DNA of 64,000 nt from Verrucomicrobium sp. BvORR106. GTDB lineage: Bacteria > Verrucomicrobiota > Verrucomicrobiia > Verrucomicrobiales > Verrucomicrobiaceae. Made by a program: the position numbers and the translations under genes. Every line of letters starts with the position of its first letter. Within the stretch, counting starts at the first letter, position 1. The notes under the pieces are model-generated. The model did no database searches, was not told where the DNA came from, and saw nothing but the letters and a program-made list of their open reading frames with translations. The stretch is from positions 62,001 through 126,000 of the forward strand of contig NZ_BATR01000191.1 in assembly GCF_000739655.1 (NCBI RefSeq). Reading direction: 5' to 3'. Below are positions 18,167-28,300 of the stretch, one piece after another.

Positions 18167-18822
18167 ACGGTCGCTCGGGTATTGAAGGGATCAATCAACA
18201 CTGCGCGGTAGTTGTCCGCAGGCACCCCGGCATCAGCGGAGGCAGGCCCATGCTCCGCGACAAAGACCACCGCCCACGTGCGGTTGGTGGCATTCCACTT
18301 CAGTGAATTGGACCCGTTCGGCCGAACCTCCACCTCGATGTAGCGATAGTTATGACCTATACCCGCAGTGAGTTCAGGATCCTTGTTGGCATTCGCATTC
18401 TGGGTGCCGCTGGTCAGCGCGGCCTGGTCAAAGATGGTGGAGAACTGTTCGCTCTCATTGATGACCACTCCGGTGTCCATCCGGTGAAGCTCCGTGACCG
18501 CTTTCATCTCCCCTTCATCTGTGCGGCGCAGTGTCTGCCAGCTGCGCCATTTCACTTCCGTACCAGGCTGTGAAGGGTCCGCATGCTCATAGAACCGCAG
18601 CACCACTGGGTGATTGTTTTTCACGCTTTCGAGCAGCGCATTGTGGACATCTCCCGCGAGATTGATGGCCTCCGTCTTGAGCTTCTGGGCCGTCTGGCTC
18701 CCTACGGAACCCATTCCGGTGAGGGCGAGCAAAAGCCCCACGATGCCGATGACCACCAGCATCTCAATGAGGGTGAAGGCCTGCCTGCTGGCAGCCCGGG
18801 ACAGGGGATGGTGCCGGTTCAT
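18160..18822 (-). CDS. Verru_Chthon cassette protein D (pilin-like, GspH/FimT type)
   Basis: 220 residues from the ATG at 18822, which lies 8 bp after the stop of cassette gene C; an upstream ATG in the same frame would overlap C. The N-terminus is a type IV prepilin leader with cleavage before Phe16 (RQAFTLIEMLVVIGIVGLLL). The remainder is short and beta-rich, with SESVKNNHPVVLRFYEH-like text and WAVVFVAEHGPASADA near the end, as in minor pseudopilins of the GspH/FimT kind. It is the last gene of the A-B-C-D cassette. The role is probably in a minor pilin complex; the family is known only by its cassette name. Confidence 0.85.
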   Translation of the reverse strand: MNRHHPLSRAASRQAFTLIEMLVVIGIVGLLLALTGMGSVGSQTAQKLKTEAINLAGDVHNALLESVKNNHPVVLRFYEHADPSQPGTEVKWRSWQTLRRTDEGEMKAVTELHRMDTGVVINESEQFSTIFDQAALTSGTQNANANKDPELTAGIGHNYRYIEVEVRPNGSNSLKWNATNRTWAVVFVAEHGPASADAGVPADNYRAVLIDPFNTRATVY

Positions 18823-18830
18823 AGGGAGGT

Positions 18831-20060
18831 TCAAGGGGTGGAGGAGGCCGTGGCAGGCAGGTCCGCGTCGGTGGTCCATTTGGCAGCCCTCATTTCAACA
18901 GAGGACGAAAAGATCCGGTAGCTGACCTTGTCGTCTGCCAGCATGGATTCGAGATTGGCCAGATCTGTCCTCAGCGTGCCCTCATAGCTTGAGGAGTTGC
19001 GATTGGTGACGGTGCCCACCGACTGGAAGTGGGTGCGGACGTAGTCCAGATACTTGGAGTGATCACCCCCGCCTGCCAGATAGTTCTCCCAGCTGGCGTC
19101 ATCCAGGGCGACGAGTGTCACCTCCAGCACCGGGGGCAGCTGGTGCCGGGAGGCTTGAATGAGCTGGGTGCCGTTGCGATCCGTCCCGCTGTTGGTGGGG
19201 GTGCCCAGTTGGAACTCCCGGGAATCATAAAAATAACTAGGAGCCACGTCATAGTCACAGGCGCTGCCCACCCCCTGGGTGGGCACCCTGGGGCTGATGA
19301 TCAGGGCCAGGATGTTGCGGGCCAGCACCCGGGAGCCGGTATTGATGTCACAAGTCACCGTTGGGTTCACACCTCCTACCGTACCGTCACGGAACCAGCT
19401 GTAGAGACCGGCGGAAGCCGTTTGGGTCGCCAGCAAAGGCTTCAGGTCCGTGCCCTGAAGGAAAACCGGCAGCGACTCTGAGGGCTGGCGAAACTCCATG
19501 AGCGAGAAGTTGTTCCGCTCGGGATTCCGCCCCCCAGGCCCGCTATCCTTCCGCAGGAATTCAGGCCGGTCAGCCAGGTCGCTGCGGTACTGGACGTAGA
19601 ACCCCCAACCATTTAGCAACTCCTCCATGTTGTCGTAGGCGGCGGAAGCGCTGGTGCCGCCCACCTCCTGCCCCGCAAATCCCATCGGAGCCTGGAAGAA
19701 GACCGCGTGGCCGCAGGTGTTGCCCACCGTCTGCAGCACACCCTGGCCTCCGGAGGTCTTGTGGGAGGGACCGGTCACAAAATGCAGATCCGAGTACCGC
19801 TGGTACCGCGTGGGCGCGGTGGGGTTGTCATAGTCCCACACGGAATTGAGGGAGGCCTGGGAGAGCCGCCTCGTTATTGCCTCGAACGCCACCCGGGCTT
19901 CACGAAACTCCTCCACGCGATTCCTCGCCCCGGTCCAGATGACCTGGGTCTGGAACACCGTCTGCAACAGCACCCCCATGAGGAGGGCAACCACGGTCAT
20001 GGACACCAGCAGTTCCACCAGGGTGAAGCCGCGGGCAGGGGGCAGAGTGGGGCGAGTCAT
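18831..20060 (-). CDS. Verru_Chthon cassette protein C (PilW/GspJ-like)
   Basis: A 409-residue protein with a prepilin leader cut after Gly11 (RGFTLVELLVSMTVVALLMG). The segment after the hydrophobic helix (WTGARNRVEEFREARVAFEAITRRLSQA) resembles the early part of PilW/GspJ minor pilins, which is where the long C-terminal domain begins. The C-terminal part is beta-rich with PPVLEVTLVALDDASWENYL. It lies 54 bp after gene B and 8 bp before gene D. The family is known from this four-gene cassette. Confidence 0.87.
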   Translation of the reverse strand: MTRPTLPPARGFTLVELLVSMTVVALLMGVLLQTVFQTQVIWTGARNRVEEFREARVAFEAITRRLSQASLNSVWDYDNPTAPTRYQRYSDLHFVTGPSHKTSGGQGVLQTVGNTCGHAVFFQAPMGFAGQEVGGTSASAAYDNMEELLNGWGFYVQYRSDLADRPEFLRKDSGPGGRNPERNNFSLMEFRQPSESLPVFLQGTDLKPLLATQTASAGLYSWFRDGTVGGVNPTVTCDINTGSRVLARNILALIISPRVPTQGVGSACDYDVAPSYFYDSREFQLGTPTNSGTDRNGTQLIQASRHQLPPVLEVTLVALDDASWENYLAGGGDHSKYLDYVRTHFQSVGTVTNRNSSSYEGTLRTDLANLESMLADDKVSYRIFSSSVEMRAAKWTTDADLPATASSTP

Positions 20061-20114
20061 CGTTCAGTCGGTCGAGGTTGTTCGGTGCGTGCCGGAGGAG
20101 GAAGGGGAGGGCGG

Positions 20115-20636
20115 TCAGAGGGATGCGGCGGCCGGACCGGCGACTTCCGTCTTCTCCATCCGCACCACGGTCACCGCGCGCTTCCACACCCGGCTGGGAT
20201 CACTGAAGGGATCATTGCGGGGGCTGTCGCTGATGGCCACCGTCGCCTGCCGGAGGAATCCATTGCGGGCGTTTCCCGGGAGGTCCACTCCGGATACGCT
20301 GCCGGAGGTGTCAGGGGAGACCTGCACGGTGTAGATGCTGTTCACCACATCCACCTTTCCGCCCTGCACGGGATCCCCACCCGCATCGAACTTGTAGGTG
20401 ATGGCGGCCGCATTGTTGGCCCACTCGTCGAAGTCACGCATCTGCAGATCCTGGGAGATCCAGCGCAGAATGCGGGCCGTGGCCATCTGGTTCGATGAAG
20501 CACGCATCTGGTCCATGCCGGTGGGCAGCAGGGAGATCAGCAGCACCACGGTCGTGGCGGCGATGCCGACGGCAAGAACAACTTCAACCAGGCTGAAGCC
20601 CCGGCTTCGGGAGGGGCGGCGGGTGATGAGTTTCAT
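20115..20636 (-). CDS. Verru_Chthon cassette protein B (PilV/GspI-like)
   Basis: A 173-residue protein with a prepilin leader cut after Gly13 (SRGFSLVEVVLAVGIAATTV). The text after the hydrophobic helix (LLPTGMDQMRASSNQMATARILRWISQDLQ) matches the PilV/GspI pattern of a long N-terminal helix that runs into a small domain. It follows gene A by 42 bp and precedes C by 54 bp, so all four genes probably share one transcript. The predicted location is the inner membrane before assembly by a type IV pilus or type II secretion machine. Confidence 0.87.
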   Translation of the reverse strand: MKLITRRPSRSRGFSLVEVVLAVGIAATTVVLLISLLPTGMDQMRASSNQMATARILRWISQDLQMRDFDEWANNAAAITYKFDAGGDPVQGGKVDVVNSIYTVQVSPDTSGSVSGVDLPGNARNGFLRQATVAISDSPRNDPFSDPSRVWKRAVTVVRMEKTEVAGPAAASL

Positions 20637-20678
20637 AGGGCGGGATATTGAGGTTCAGTAGGGGTGGATTCAGTCTTC

Positions 20679-23600
20679 TCAAGGGGCAAATTTGCGGCTC
20701 TGGATCACGCGAAGGCGGTAGTAGCGGTCCAGGCTGTAGTTGGGATTGGCAAACTCGGAGGCGCTGGCCATATCCGGCATGTTGCGGTCGCCGGGATCAA
20801 TGTAGCGCTCAAAGATCGAGGATCCCCGCTGCTCAGCGGCCACCTGGTCATTCTCTTCATCCCACACGGCCGCGTCTGTGCTGCGGGCCTTGCGCAGGAG
20901 TTGCACCTTGTAGTGCACCTGGAAGACATTGGACTTGGTGGTGAGGCGTGGGTAGATGTCGTTGTAGGGGCTTTCACGAGCATTGTCTCCGGTCAGCGTC
21001 ATCTTGCGCCACCACAGCACCGAACTGGCATAGGTGGGCGCCGCAGGAGCATTCGGGTGGTAGACCGCCCCTTTCAACGCCGAAGGTACGAGGAATATGT
21101 CACAAACTTCCGAGGCGGAACGGAAGACATCGCCAGCCTGGAAGCGCAGCTCAAAACCGCGCAGGGTGCCGGTGGTGGCGTCCAGGTTGATGTCATAGCG
21201 GAAGTCATAGGGGGATTTGTTGAGGCCTTTGTAGTTGTCTGAGTTCCCCAGGGTCTTGTCAGCAGCCAGGTCCGGAGGCAGGGCGGTGATGCGGGTGTTC
21301 TTCAACACCGCATGCAGACCGGTGCGGCGCTTGATGTAGCGGAAGGGGTAGATCTCCGTGTTCATGTTGATCTTGCCGCCCGTGGAGAAGGGCTCGCTGA
21401 TGGCTCCGGGTTCTGCCACCGGCATCCAGAACCAGTCCAGATACAGATGGTCCTTGGGGGAACCAAACCCAAAGTGATCCTGCACTGTCGGGTTCGCGGT
21501 TGAACTGGTCTGCCGCGAGGCCGGATTGGCGCAGAACAAGAGAGTCTGCCAGGGACGGGCCGCCTTCACGCCGGTGGGCAGGGCGCCCAATATGACAGGT
21601 GAGGCGATCTGGCGGTTCGGGGTATAGTTCGTGTCTGTGGCATCACTGGGGTCGTAGCCGTAGGAGTAAAACCCCCCGCCATTGTACTTGAAACTAGCAA
21701 GGATGGGGTATCGCAAGAAGGGACCGTCCGAAAAGATGCCCACCCCTGTCTCCCAGTCGCCGGGACGATTGTCTGCATTCAAAGCCGCCGTCTGCCCCTT
21801 GGGCACGATGGGAACAGCACTGGGGCCGTACTTGATACCTGAAACCAGATAACCAGCCCGCGAGATGTTTGTAGGTCGGTTCGCGTTCGATGCAATCCCG
21901 GTCAGGGCGATGTCAGCATCCGTCGTGTTCGGCGTGGGATTGTAGCCCACTTGGCCAAGCAAGTTCCACCGGTCTTCACGAAGCGAGCATCCGTCGCGAT
22001 CCGCGTAGTTCGAACTGCTCCACTTCGTGTTCTTGGAAAACCAGCTTGCGGGCACCTCGGGAGTAGCCGCAAGCAGACGGAAGTCACCCTTGCTCGGCCC
22101 CGCGGGATTGAGTTGCACGGCCCGCACGACATCCTCCTTGTTGATCAGGGTGAAGCGATGATCCTTCCAGTAACCCATGCTGGTGTACATTGGGCTGCCA
22201 AACTTCCCCGCAGGCGCGGCGGGATAGTTGTAGTCACTGTTGACGCTCAGCCGCTTGAGACGTTGGGCGAAGGTGCGTCGCTCTTTGCCTTCCAGTGACG
22301 CAGTATCCTTGTTGGTGCTGGTGTTCGTACCGTCAAGATTCTCATCGTCCATCCTCGGGCGGGGGAACACGTGCGAGCCGGAGAAGTCCATCGTCAGCTT
22401 CTGAATGAGCTCGCCACCGTTCTGCGGGCTATCCGTCACGGTGCGCAGTTCAATTGTGATATTGCTGCCGGTGAAGGTCATCTTGGTAGGGTCATCTCCC
22501 ACTGGCACAGACACCTGATCAGAGAAGAATGGATAGTCAGTCCTTTCATCGCCTGCGGGTTTTATGGGACTTTTGAAATTGTTCAGGTCCTTCATGAGCA
22601 ACACCAGTAGATTCTGATAAGCCTGACAAGATCCCCATCCACCGGATGTGGAGTTGGTGTGGAGGCGAGTGGTGGCGCTGCTCAAGAAGCCCATGGGCAG
22701 CGTTGGCGGATTGGAGGTGGAGGCCAGCACTGGACCAAGCCGGAAGCCGTCCATGCCCGTAATCTTGACACGGAAGCGAGGAGACAACTGTGGTTCTCCT
22801 GGCATGAGTCTCAGAAAGTTGAGTAGAAGAAAGCACTCCACCTTCGTCACGCGCTTCTCCGCATCCTTCTCCGTGCCAGTAAAGACCAGCGCCGCCTCGG
22901 TCAGTGTGGGAAACCTCCCGAAGCCTTTGCATGGCTTACCGTTAAGATCGAGCCGTAGGGGCACCACGTAGCTTTCGCCAAGCAAGCCGTCAGTCCCACC
23001 CGATCCTGAATAGTTGTACGTCGGAGACAAAGCCTTCGACATCATGTTTGGAGCCGAACGGACGTAGTCGAAAGCCTCAGTCAGAATCTGGTCGGAGTCG
23101 TCTGCATACTTTTGGGCAAAGCTACCGCCGAACCCAGGTATATTGGTCTCTGCCATCTTTTGCAAGTAGCTGACGATCGACCGATTCCGTGTCATGGTGG
23201 CATCTGTGTAGTCTTTCGACAGGTAGTGGGCACTGGTAAGCTGCTGAGCAGCCGGAGGAGTGGGATTCGAACTTGCCCTTTGAAAATAGAACGGGCGCTT
23301 GTTCGCCGTGGAAGCAAAGGCGATCATATTGTCCACCGCATTACGATGAGCGGTGTTGAAGTTGATCGGCCAAATGGAGACGCGGGGTTTGTTGAAGAGA
23401 TTCACCTCCGGTGCCCGGCTGTGTGCAGTGAGGAAGAAGCGGGTTTGAGAAAGCACCTCTGAATTGATCACGCTCGAGCCCGCATTGGACCGGGCTGGAT
23501 TAAAAATCAGCTCATCAGTGGAGGCATAGAGTCGGTCGGCATCACGAGGGTTCACCCCAGCAGAGGTGCCACTGGTGGTGATGGCGGTGCCCCCGCGCGT

Positions 23601-24779
23601 GCCCCCCATGGCGATGCGGGGAGCCAGCTTGTAGTAGGCCTCCAGCTGCGTGGCATACTCAGCAGCCTCCGCCGCCAGATGCGGGGACTTGTTCATGGGC
23701 AGCCAGGTGCCGAGCACGGAACTCATGCTGGTCCGGGCGGGGTGCCCCGGATAACGGGAGAACTCATCCCTGACAAGCAGGCTCGTGGCGTACCCGTAGG
23801 GCGCGGTGGCTACGGAGTTCAGAGCGGCCGCGTTGCCTCGCTCAATGTTGGTGTTGCCCAGCGGCAGGTCCCAGAATGCACCTTCCCCTGCGGTGTTGAT
23901 GTTCACCTTGCCGGATTCGTCATCCGTCCAGAAGGCGATGCGTCCCATCACAGGGTTGCTGGCAGAAGCGCCTGGGACGGACACTTTCAAGCCGTCTGCT
24001 CCGCTCGCAGTGCCCGCACTCATGGTGCCGTCCTGCAGGATGTAGATCCAGCGAACCGGCATGGGCAGTGGATTGCTCGGGTTGTTTCCTGTCGCCGGCG
24101 CCAGGGGCAGCTTCTCAAGCCCTGAGCCTGCGCTCAGCAGCTCGGCTCCCGCAATGCGGCTCTGCCCGCCCACGGCCACCGTATGATCCTTGAACCCCTC
24201 CGGGTCCACGATCGGATACACAGGCTTGATCCCCTTTCCGTTCGAATCACGGGAGGTATACACCGGGGCGTTCAGGTCGGTGAAAAGCGCCTTTTTTTCA
24301 TGCCATTGGGTGGGCAGTTCATCCGTGGCATTGATGTCAGGGGCCATGCCTCCTGCAGTGGGCTGCACCTCCAGCTCCGCTGCAGAATACAGCTTGTAAG
24401 CCCGATCCAGCTTGGTCCGCAGGGTGGTCGGATCCACATCCTGACCGAACACCCGGATCATCCCTGGTTGTGAGGCCCAGGTCTTGGTGCTGCCGTTGTT
24501 TTCTGTCGCCTTGCGAACCTGAGCGATGACAATGTTGAGAGGCAAGTCTGCCAGCAAGCGGGCCTCTTCACCCTTGGCATAGGAACCACTCGCACGGGTC
24601 TCTGTGTGCACCATGGAGAGGAAGCCAGTGACCAGCAAAACCAGCAGAGCCACCACGCTTAACACCATGATCAATGCGACTCCCGACTGACGGCGGCGAG
24701 CGACTCCCGGCTTGAAGAACTTCCTTCCGGCTTCATAAACCTTTTTTGTCGGCAGGAAAACAAACTCGAAGTTTTTCAT
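20679..24779 (-). CDS. Verru_Chthon cassette protein A, first copy (PilX/GspK-like, very large)
   Basis: A 1366-residue protein. The start RRRQSGVALIMVLSVVALLV resembles the leader and membrane helix of PilX/GspK, with a cut expected after Gly33. The motif TDDESGKVNINTA at residues 285-297 resembles the DE-x-G-K/R-x-N-x-N-T motif of GspK. Conserved stretches also present in the second copy include TRASGSYAKGEEARLLADLP, LTAHSRAPEVNLFNKPR and RLTTKSNVFQVHYKVQLL. GspK proteins are about 320 residues long, so most of this protein is extra. It heads the A-B-C-D unit. A 554 bp gap separates it from the beta-strand-repeat gene upstream. Confidence 0.9.
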   Translation of the reverse strand: MKNFEFVFLPTKKVYEAGRKFFKPGVARRRQSGVALIMVLSVVALLVLLVTGFLSMVHTETRASGSYAKGEEARLLADLPLNIVIAQVRKATENNGSTKTWASQPGMIRVFGQDVDPTTLRTKLDRAYKLYSAAELEVQPTAGGMAPDINATDELPTQWHEKKALFTDLNAPVYTSRDSNGKGIKPVYPIVDPEGFKDHTVAVGGQSRIAGAELLSAGSGLEKLPLAPATGNNPSNPLPMPVRWIYILQDGTMSAGTASGADGLKVSVPGASASNPVMGRIAFWTDDESGKVNINTAGEGAFWDLPLGNTNIERGNAAALNSVATAPYGYATSLLVRDEFSRYPGHPARTSMSSVLGTWLPMNKSPHLAAEAAEYATQLEAYYKLAPRIAMGGTRGGTAITTSGTSAGVNPRDADRLYASTDELIFNPARSNAGSSVINSEVLSQTRFFLTAHSRAPEVNLFNKPRVSIWPINFNTAHRNAVDNMIAFASTANKRPFYFQRASSNPTPPAAQQLTSAHYLSKDYTDATMTRNRSIVSYLQKMAETNIPGFGGSFAQKYADDSDQILTEAFDYVRSAPNMMSKALSPTYNYSGSGGTDGLLGESYVVPLRLDLNGKPCKGFGRFPTLTEAALVFTGTEKDAEKRVTKVECFLLLNFLRLMPGEPQLSPRFRVKITGMDGFRLGPVLASTSNPPTLPMGFLSSATTRLHTNSTSGGWGSCQAYQNLLVLLMKDLNNFKSPIKPAGDERTDYPFFSDQVSVPVGDDPTKMTFTGSNITIELRTVTDSPQNGGELIQKLTMDFSGSHVFPRPRMDDENLDGTNTSTNKDTASLEGKERRTFAQRLKRLSVNSDYNYPAAPAGKFGSPMYTSMGYWKDHRFTLINKEDVVRAVQLNPAGPSKGDFRLLAATPEVPASWFSKNTKWSSSNYADRDGCSLREDRWNLLGQVGYNPTPNTTDADIALTGIASNANRPTNISRAGYLVSGIKYGPSAVPIVPKGQTAALNADNRPGDWETGVGIFSDGPFLRYPILASFKYNGGGFYSYGYDPSDATDTNYTPNRQIASPVILGALPTGVKAARPWQTLLFCANPASRQTSSTANPTVQDHFGFGSPKDHLYLDWFWMPVAEPGAISEPFSTGGKINMNTEIYPFRYIKRRTGLHAVLKNTRITALPPDLAADKTLGNSDNYKGLNKSPYDFRYDINLDATTGTLRGFELRFQAGDVFRSASEVCDIFLVPSALKGAVYHPNAPAAPTYASSVLWWRKMTLTGDNARESPYNDIYPRLTTKSNVFQVHYKVQLLRKARSTDAAVWDEENDQVAAEQRGSSIFERYIDPGDRNMPDMASASEFANPNYSLDRYYRLRVIQSRKFAP

Positions 24780-25333
24780 TGTGCTTCAGGAGGCGTTTCG
24801 TTAGTCTCGAAAAAATGCTGAAAAGACTTCAGCAAGCTTTCCAGGTGGGATTGGGTTGGATGAAAGCTAAGAGCATGCCGCCCATGCCAAACAGGGCACG
24901 GGACAGATTCGCAAATTGCGCATTCGCATTCGCGTTTGGCGCATCACCGGATAACTCACTCGGCACCTTGCTCGGTGTAAAAAGCGCCATTTTCCCGGGC
25001 CAAACAAAGTCCGCACCCCTCTCGGATACATGAAATAACAATACCCCCACACAGCGGAAGAAGCATCCGATATACCGGACACTGAAACTGTGAATCTTCG
25101 TCTGTGGGTTGTTTCTCATGAGATCATCCGGAATCCCCGGAGGGCACTGATTGAGCTACCCGATCACACGGGATGCTCTGGCACTAGGTTGGGCCACCAG
25201 CTTTCCCGATTGGGTGAAGCCAGCGTCACGCAGGATTGAACAACGAATTGCCGCCTTCTGGCGAGCCGTCTGGATTCCCGAAGCGCGAAAGATCATTCCC
25301 AAATGATGCATTAGACCACCTGTTACACGTTGA
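24780..25333. promoter_or_regulatory. Gap upstream of cassette gene A (554 bp)
   Basis: Should hold the promoter of the A-B-C-D cassette and the 3' end of the beta-strand-repeat transcript. It contains a run with repeated GCATTCGC words near 24921-24931 and the 10-mer ATTGCGCATT (24915-24924) that also occurs upstream of the second cassette A gene. A 96-codon minus-strand frame (25119-24829) resembles the start of the neighbouring repeat protein (FSVRYIGCFFRCVG against FVFRYAGFYVRCLG, same reading frame). I see no clear terminator or intact gene. Confidence 0.35.
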
Positions 25334-28300
25334 TCACGCGCGAGTTGTGAATCCTACCGGCAGTGTATTTACTTTTCGCTTTCTGCGGACCAGGAGCAGT
25401 CCACCAGCCAGTAAAAGCAGCAGCATCCGGCCGGGCTCAGGGACCACCGTCACGGAAATGACGCCCGTTTCCGCCAGCAGACTGGTGTCCCACTTCAGCC
25501 CCTCCGCGAGCGTGGGAAGCTCGTAGTTGCTAAAGCTCCCGGTGATGGTGCCTGCCACCACATTCGTCCAGTCAATGAGCTGCCAGGAATCCCCCTCATT
25601 CCAGTTCAGGGCATCACTTGTGGCATCATTCACCTTGAGCGTACCGCCGAGCTGCACCGATCCAGTGGCGCTGAACTTGAGAACGTCGCCATAGAGTTGC
25701 CCGTGCTCGCTGCCCAGGGTATCATCTTCCTGCCCGAAGATATCGAACACCAGCACACCGTTGAAGATCACCGCCCCCGTGCCGGTACCGAGATGGAGAT
25801 TGAGATCCGAGGTGAACAGGTCGTCGCCGTTGTTTCCAATGCTCAGCGTGCCATTGATGGTGATGTTGGCGTTGTTGGCCAGGATCGCCCCCCTGCCCCC
25901 TGCGGTTGCTCCAGCAGCAACCACAAAGGCTCCAGTGCCTACGCCCGACTGGTCGGCAGCGGTGTTGTTAACGAGCAGCGTTCCCGCATTGACCGTGGTA
26001 CCACCGCCGTAAGTGTTGGCGCCTGTCAGCTCCAGGACACCCGCGCCGTTCTTGGTGACACCATTGTTGACGTGGCTGATCACAGAGGAGATCCACAAGT
26101 CCACCGCAGCCTCACCATCCGCGACATCGGTGACGAGAGCGCCGTACTGCAAGTTGATGCCGCCCACGTTGCGAATTTCAGAGGTCGTGCTGCTGGCGAG
26201 GGTCGTGATGGTTGCGCCATTGGGAACGGAACGCAGATCCGCCGAGCCCTCTACCACTCCTCCCTGGAGCACCAGGCGGCCTTCTCCCGACACCAGACCA
26301 CTGCTGAGGTATTGAGTGCCGTTGACTTGGAAGGTTCCCCCCAACAACCGGATCTGCCCCAGTGAGGTCCCAGCCTCGATGTTGTCGCCGCCCAAAGCAT
26401 GGGAGGTGGTGGTGCGGAGGATGCCTCCAGTATTGACGGTGATGAACAACCCGTACTTCCCGAACGGGCTGCTGTTGAAGTAGCCCGTGCCAAACTCCAC
26501 CGCCCCCTGATTGATGATCAAGTCTGTGGCTGCCGCGGCCGACGATCCGCTGTAGCTGACAAAGCGCAGCGTCCCTTCTCCCGTCTTCGTCAACGTGCCG
26601 CCGAAGGAGAACGGAGTGGAGGCGGATCCAAACTGAAGGACCGTGCTCGCCAACGCGACGTCGATAGTTCCGCCGGATGTTCCGGTCTGGAAAGCCCGGT
26701 CGGTCGTGGTGCTCGCCCCGGTGAACCGGAGCGTCCCGCCATTGAGCACCAGATTGGACGCCGCCTTGGCCGACTGCCCGATGTTGGAGGCCACGCCCCC
26801 GTTTGCGATCACAGAAACATTCAGCGTTCCGGCACTGACGGTGGTCACGCCTGTATAGGTGCTCAGCCCATTGAGGACCCAGGAGCCAACACCCGACTTG
26901 GTGAAGGCCGTTGCCCCAGTGCCATTGTCGCCGATGATGCCAGCAAAGGTATTCGCTGCCGTGTTCGTGCCTCCCAGAGTGAAGGTGCGAGCCGCATTGG
27001 TGCCAGAGAGCGTCAGGGCATCCACCGCCGCGAGCGTGAGCGCTCCGCTTCCAGAGGATTCCACCCCACCTCCTGCAGTTCCGATGGTGAATCTCCGGTC
27101 CGTGGAAACGTCCCCACCCACATACCTCAGCACCCCGCCATTGAGCACCACGCTAGTCGCCGCATTGCTTGAGGCACCGATGGAGCTGTTGCTGCCGCCA
27201 TTCGCCAGAGCGGAGACTTCCAATACACCGCCTGTCACACTCGTCACGCCCGTGTAGGTGTTGGCCACATGGGTCAGCTTTTGCGTCCCGGTGCCAGCCT
27301 TGGTGAAGCCAATGGTGTGCTGCAAGAGCCCCGAGTAGTCGCCATTGCCATTCGCCGCGCCCACCAGCAGGACATTGCCCGTGCCCGAGTTGGTGCCAAT
27401 CGTGCCCGCCCCGAACAATCCGTTGATGGACTCCACCCCGTTGGTTCCCAGGGACAAGTTCATGATGGCCCCCGCGAGCACCGTGACGTTGCTGGCATCG
27501 GGAATATAGTTGTTGGTGGAGACAACGCCAAGCTGCAGCGGCGCACTGGAACTGGTGGCCACTGTGACATCCCCTACGAAAGTATTCGTGGTCGTGAAGA
27601 TGGTCCGTTTGGTGCCGGTGATCCGGATGTTGCCGGTGCCTGAGATATTGTTGTAGTCCGTGCGATCCGACGCATTGCTGTCGAAGATGACGTCCCGGTT
27701 CAGAATGATGCTGTTGTACTTTGCGGCACCCGTGAACACATTCGATCCAATCGTCACCGTGCCCGTTCCGTTGGCAGAGACGATGACAGAATTGGCCAGG
27801 GTGAAGGCCGATGTTTCCTGATAGAGAGCCACATTGGACGCTCCGGTCAGGGCATCGCCCAGCGTGATCGTGCCTGTGCCCAGTGAACTGGCTGTCCGGA
27901 TCGCGACGGTGCCTTCACTGATGATGGTACCGCCGCTGAAAGTATTCGGTCCATTCAAAGTCAGCGTTGAGCTGCCGCTCTTGTACAAGGACGAGAGCCC
28001 TCCGATGAAATTGCCCGTGCTCCCTGTGAAGGTGTATTGATTCACATCAGAATCCACCACAATGGAAGCAGGGCGCAGTTCACCCGTCAGCGTGATGCTG
28101 GGATTCGTTCCTGTGTCGTCGAATCTCACATTGTCCGCCCAGTAGAAGGCATCTGCCTCGCCTGTCGCCCACCGGCTCACTCCCACCTGCCACTGGCCAC
28201 CGGAGGCACCGTTCCACACGAGGGACTTGTTGCCCAACGTCAGCGACACCACGCCGCCGGAATTGCTGAAAACAGCGTTCCGATAGTTCGCAGCCCCAAC

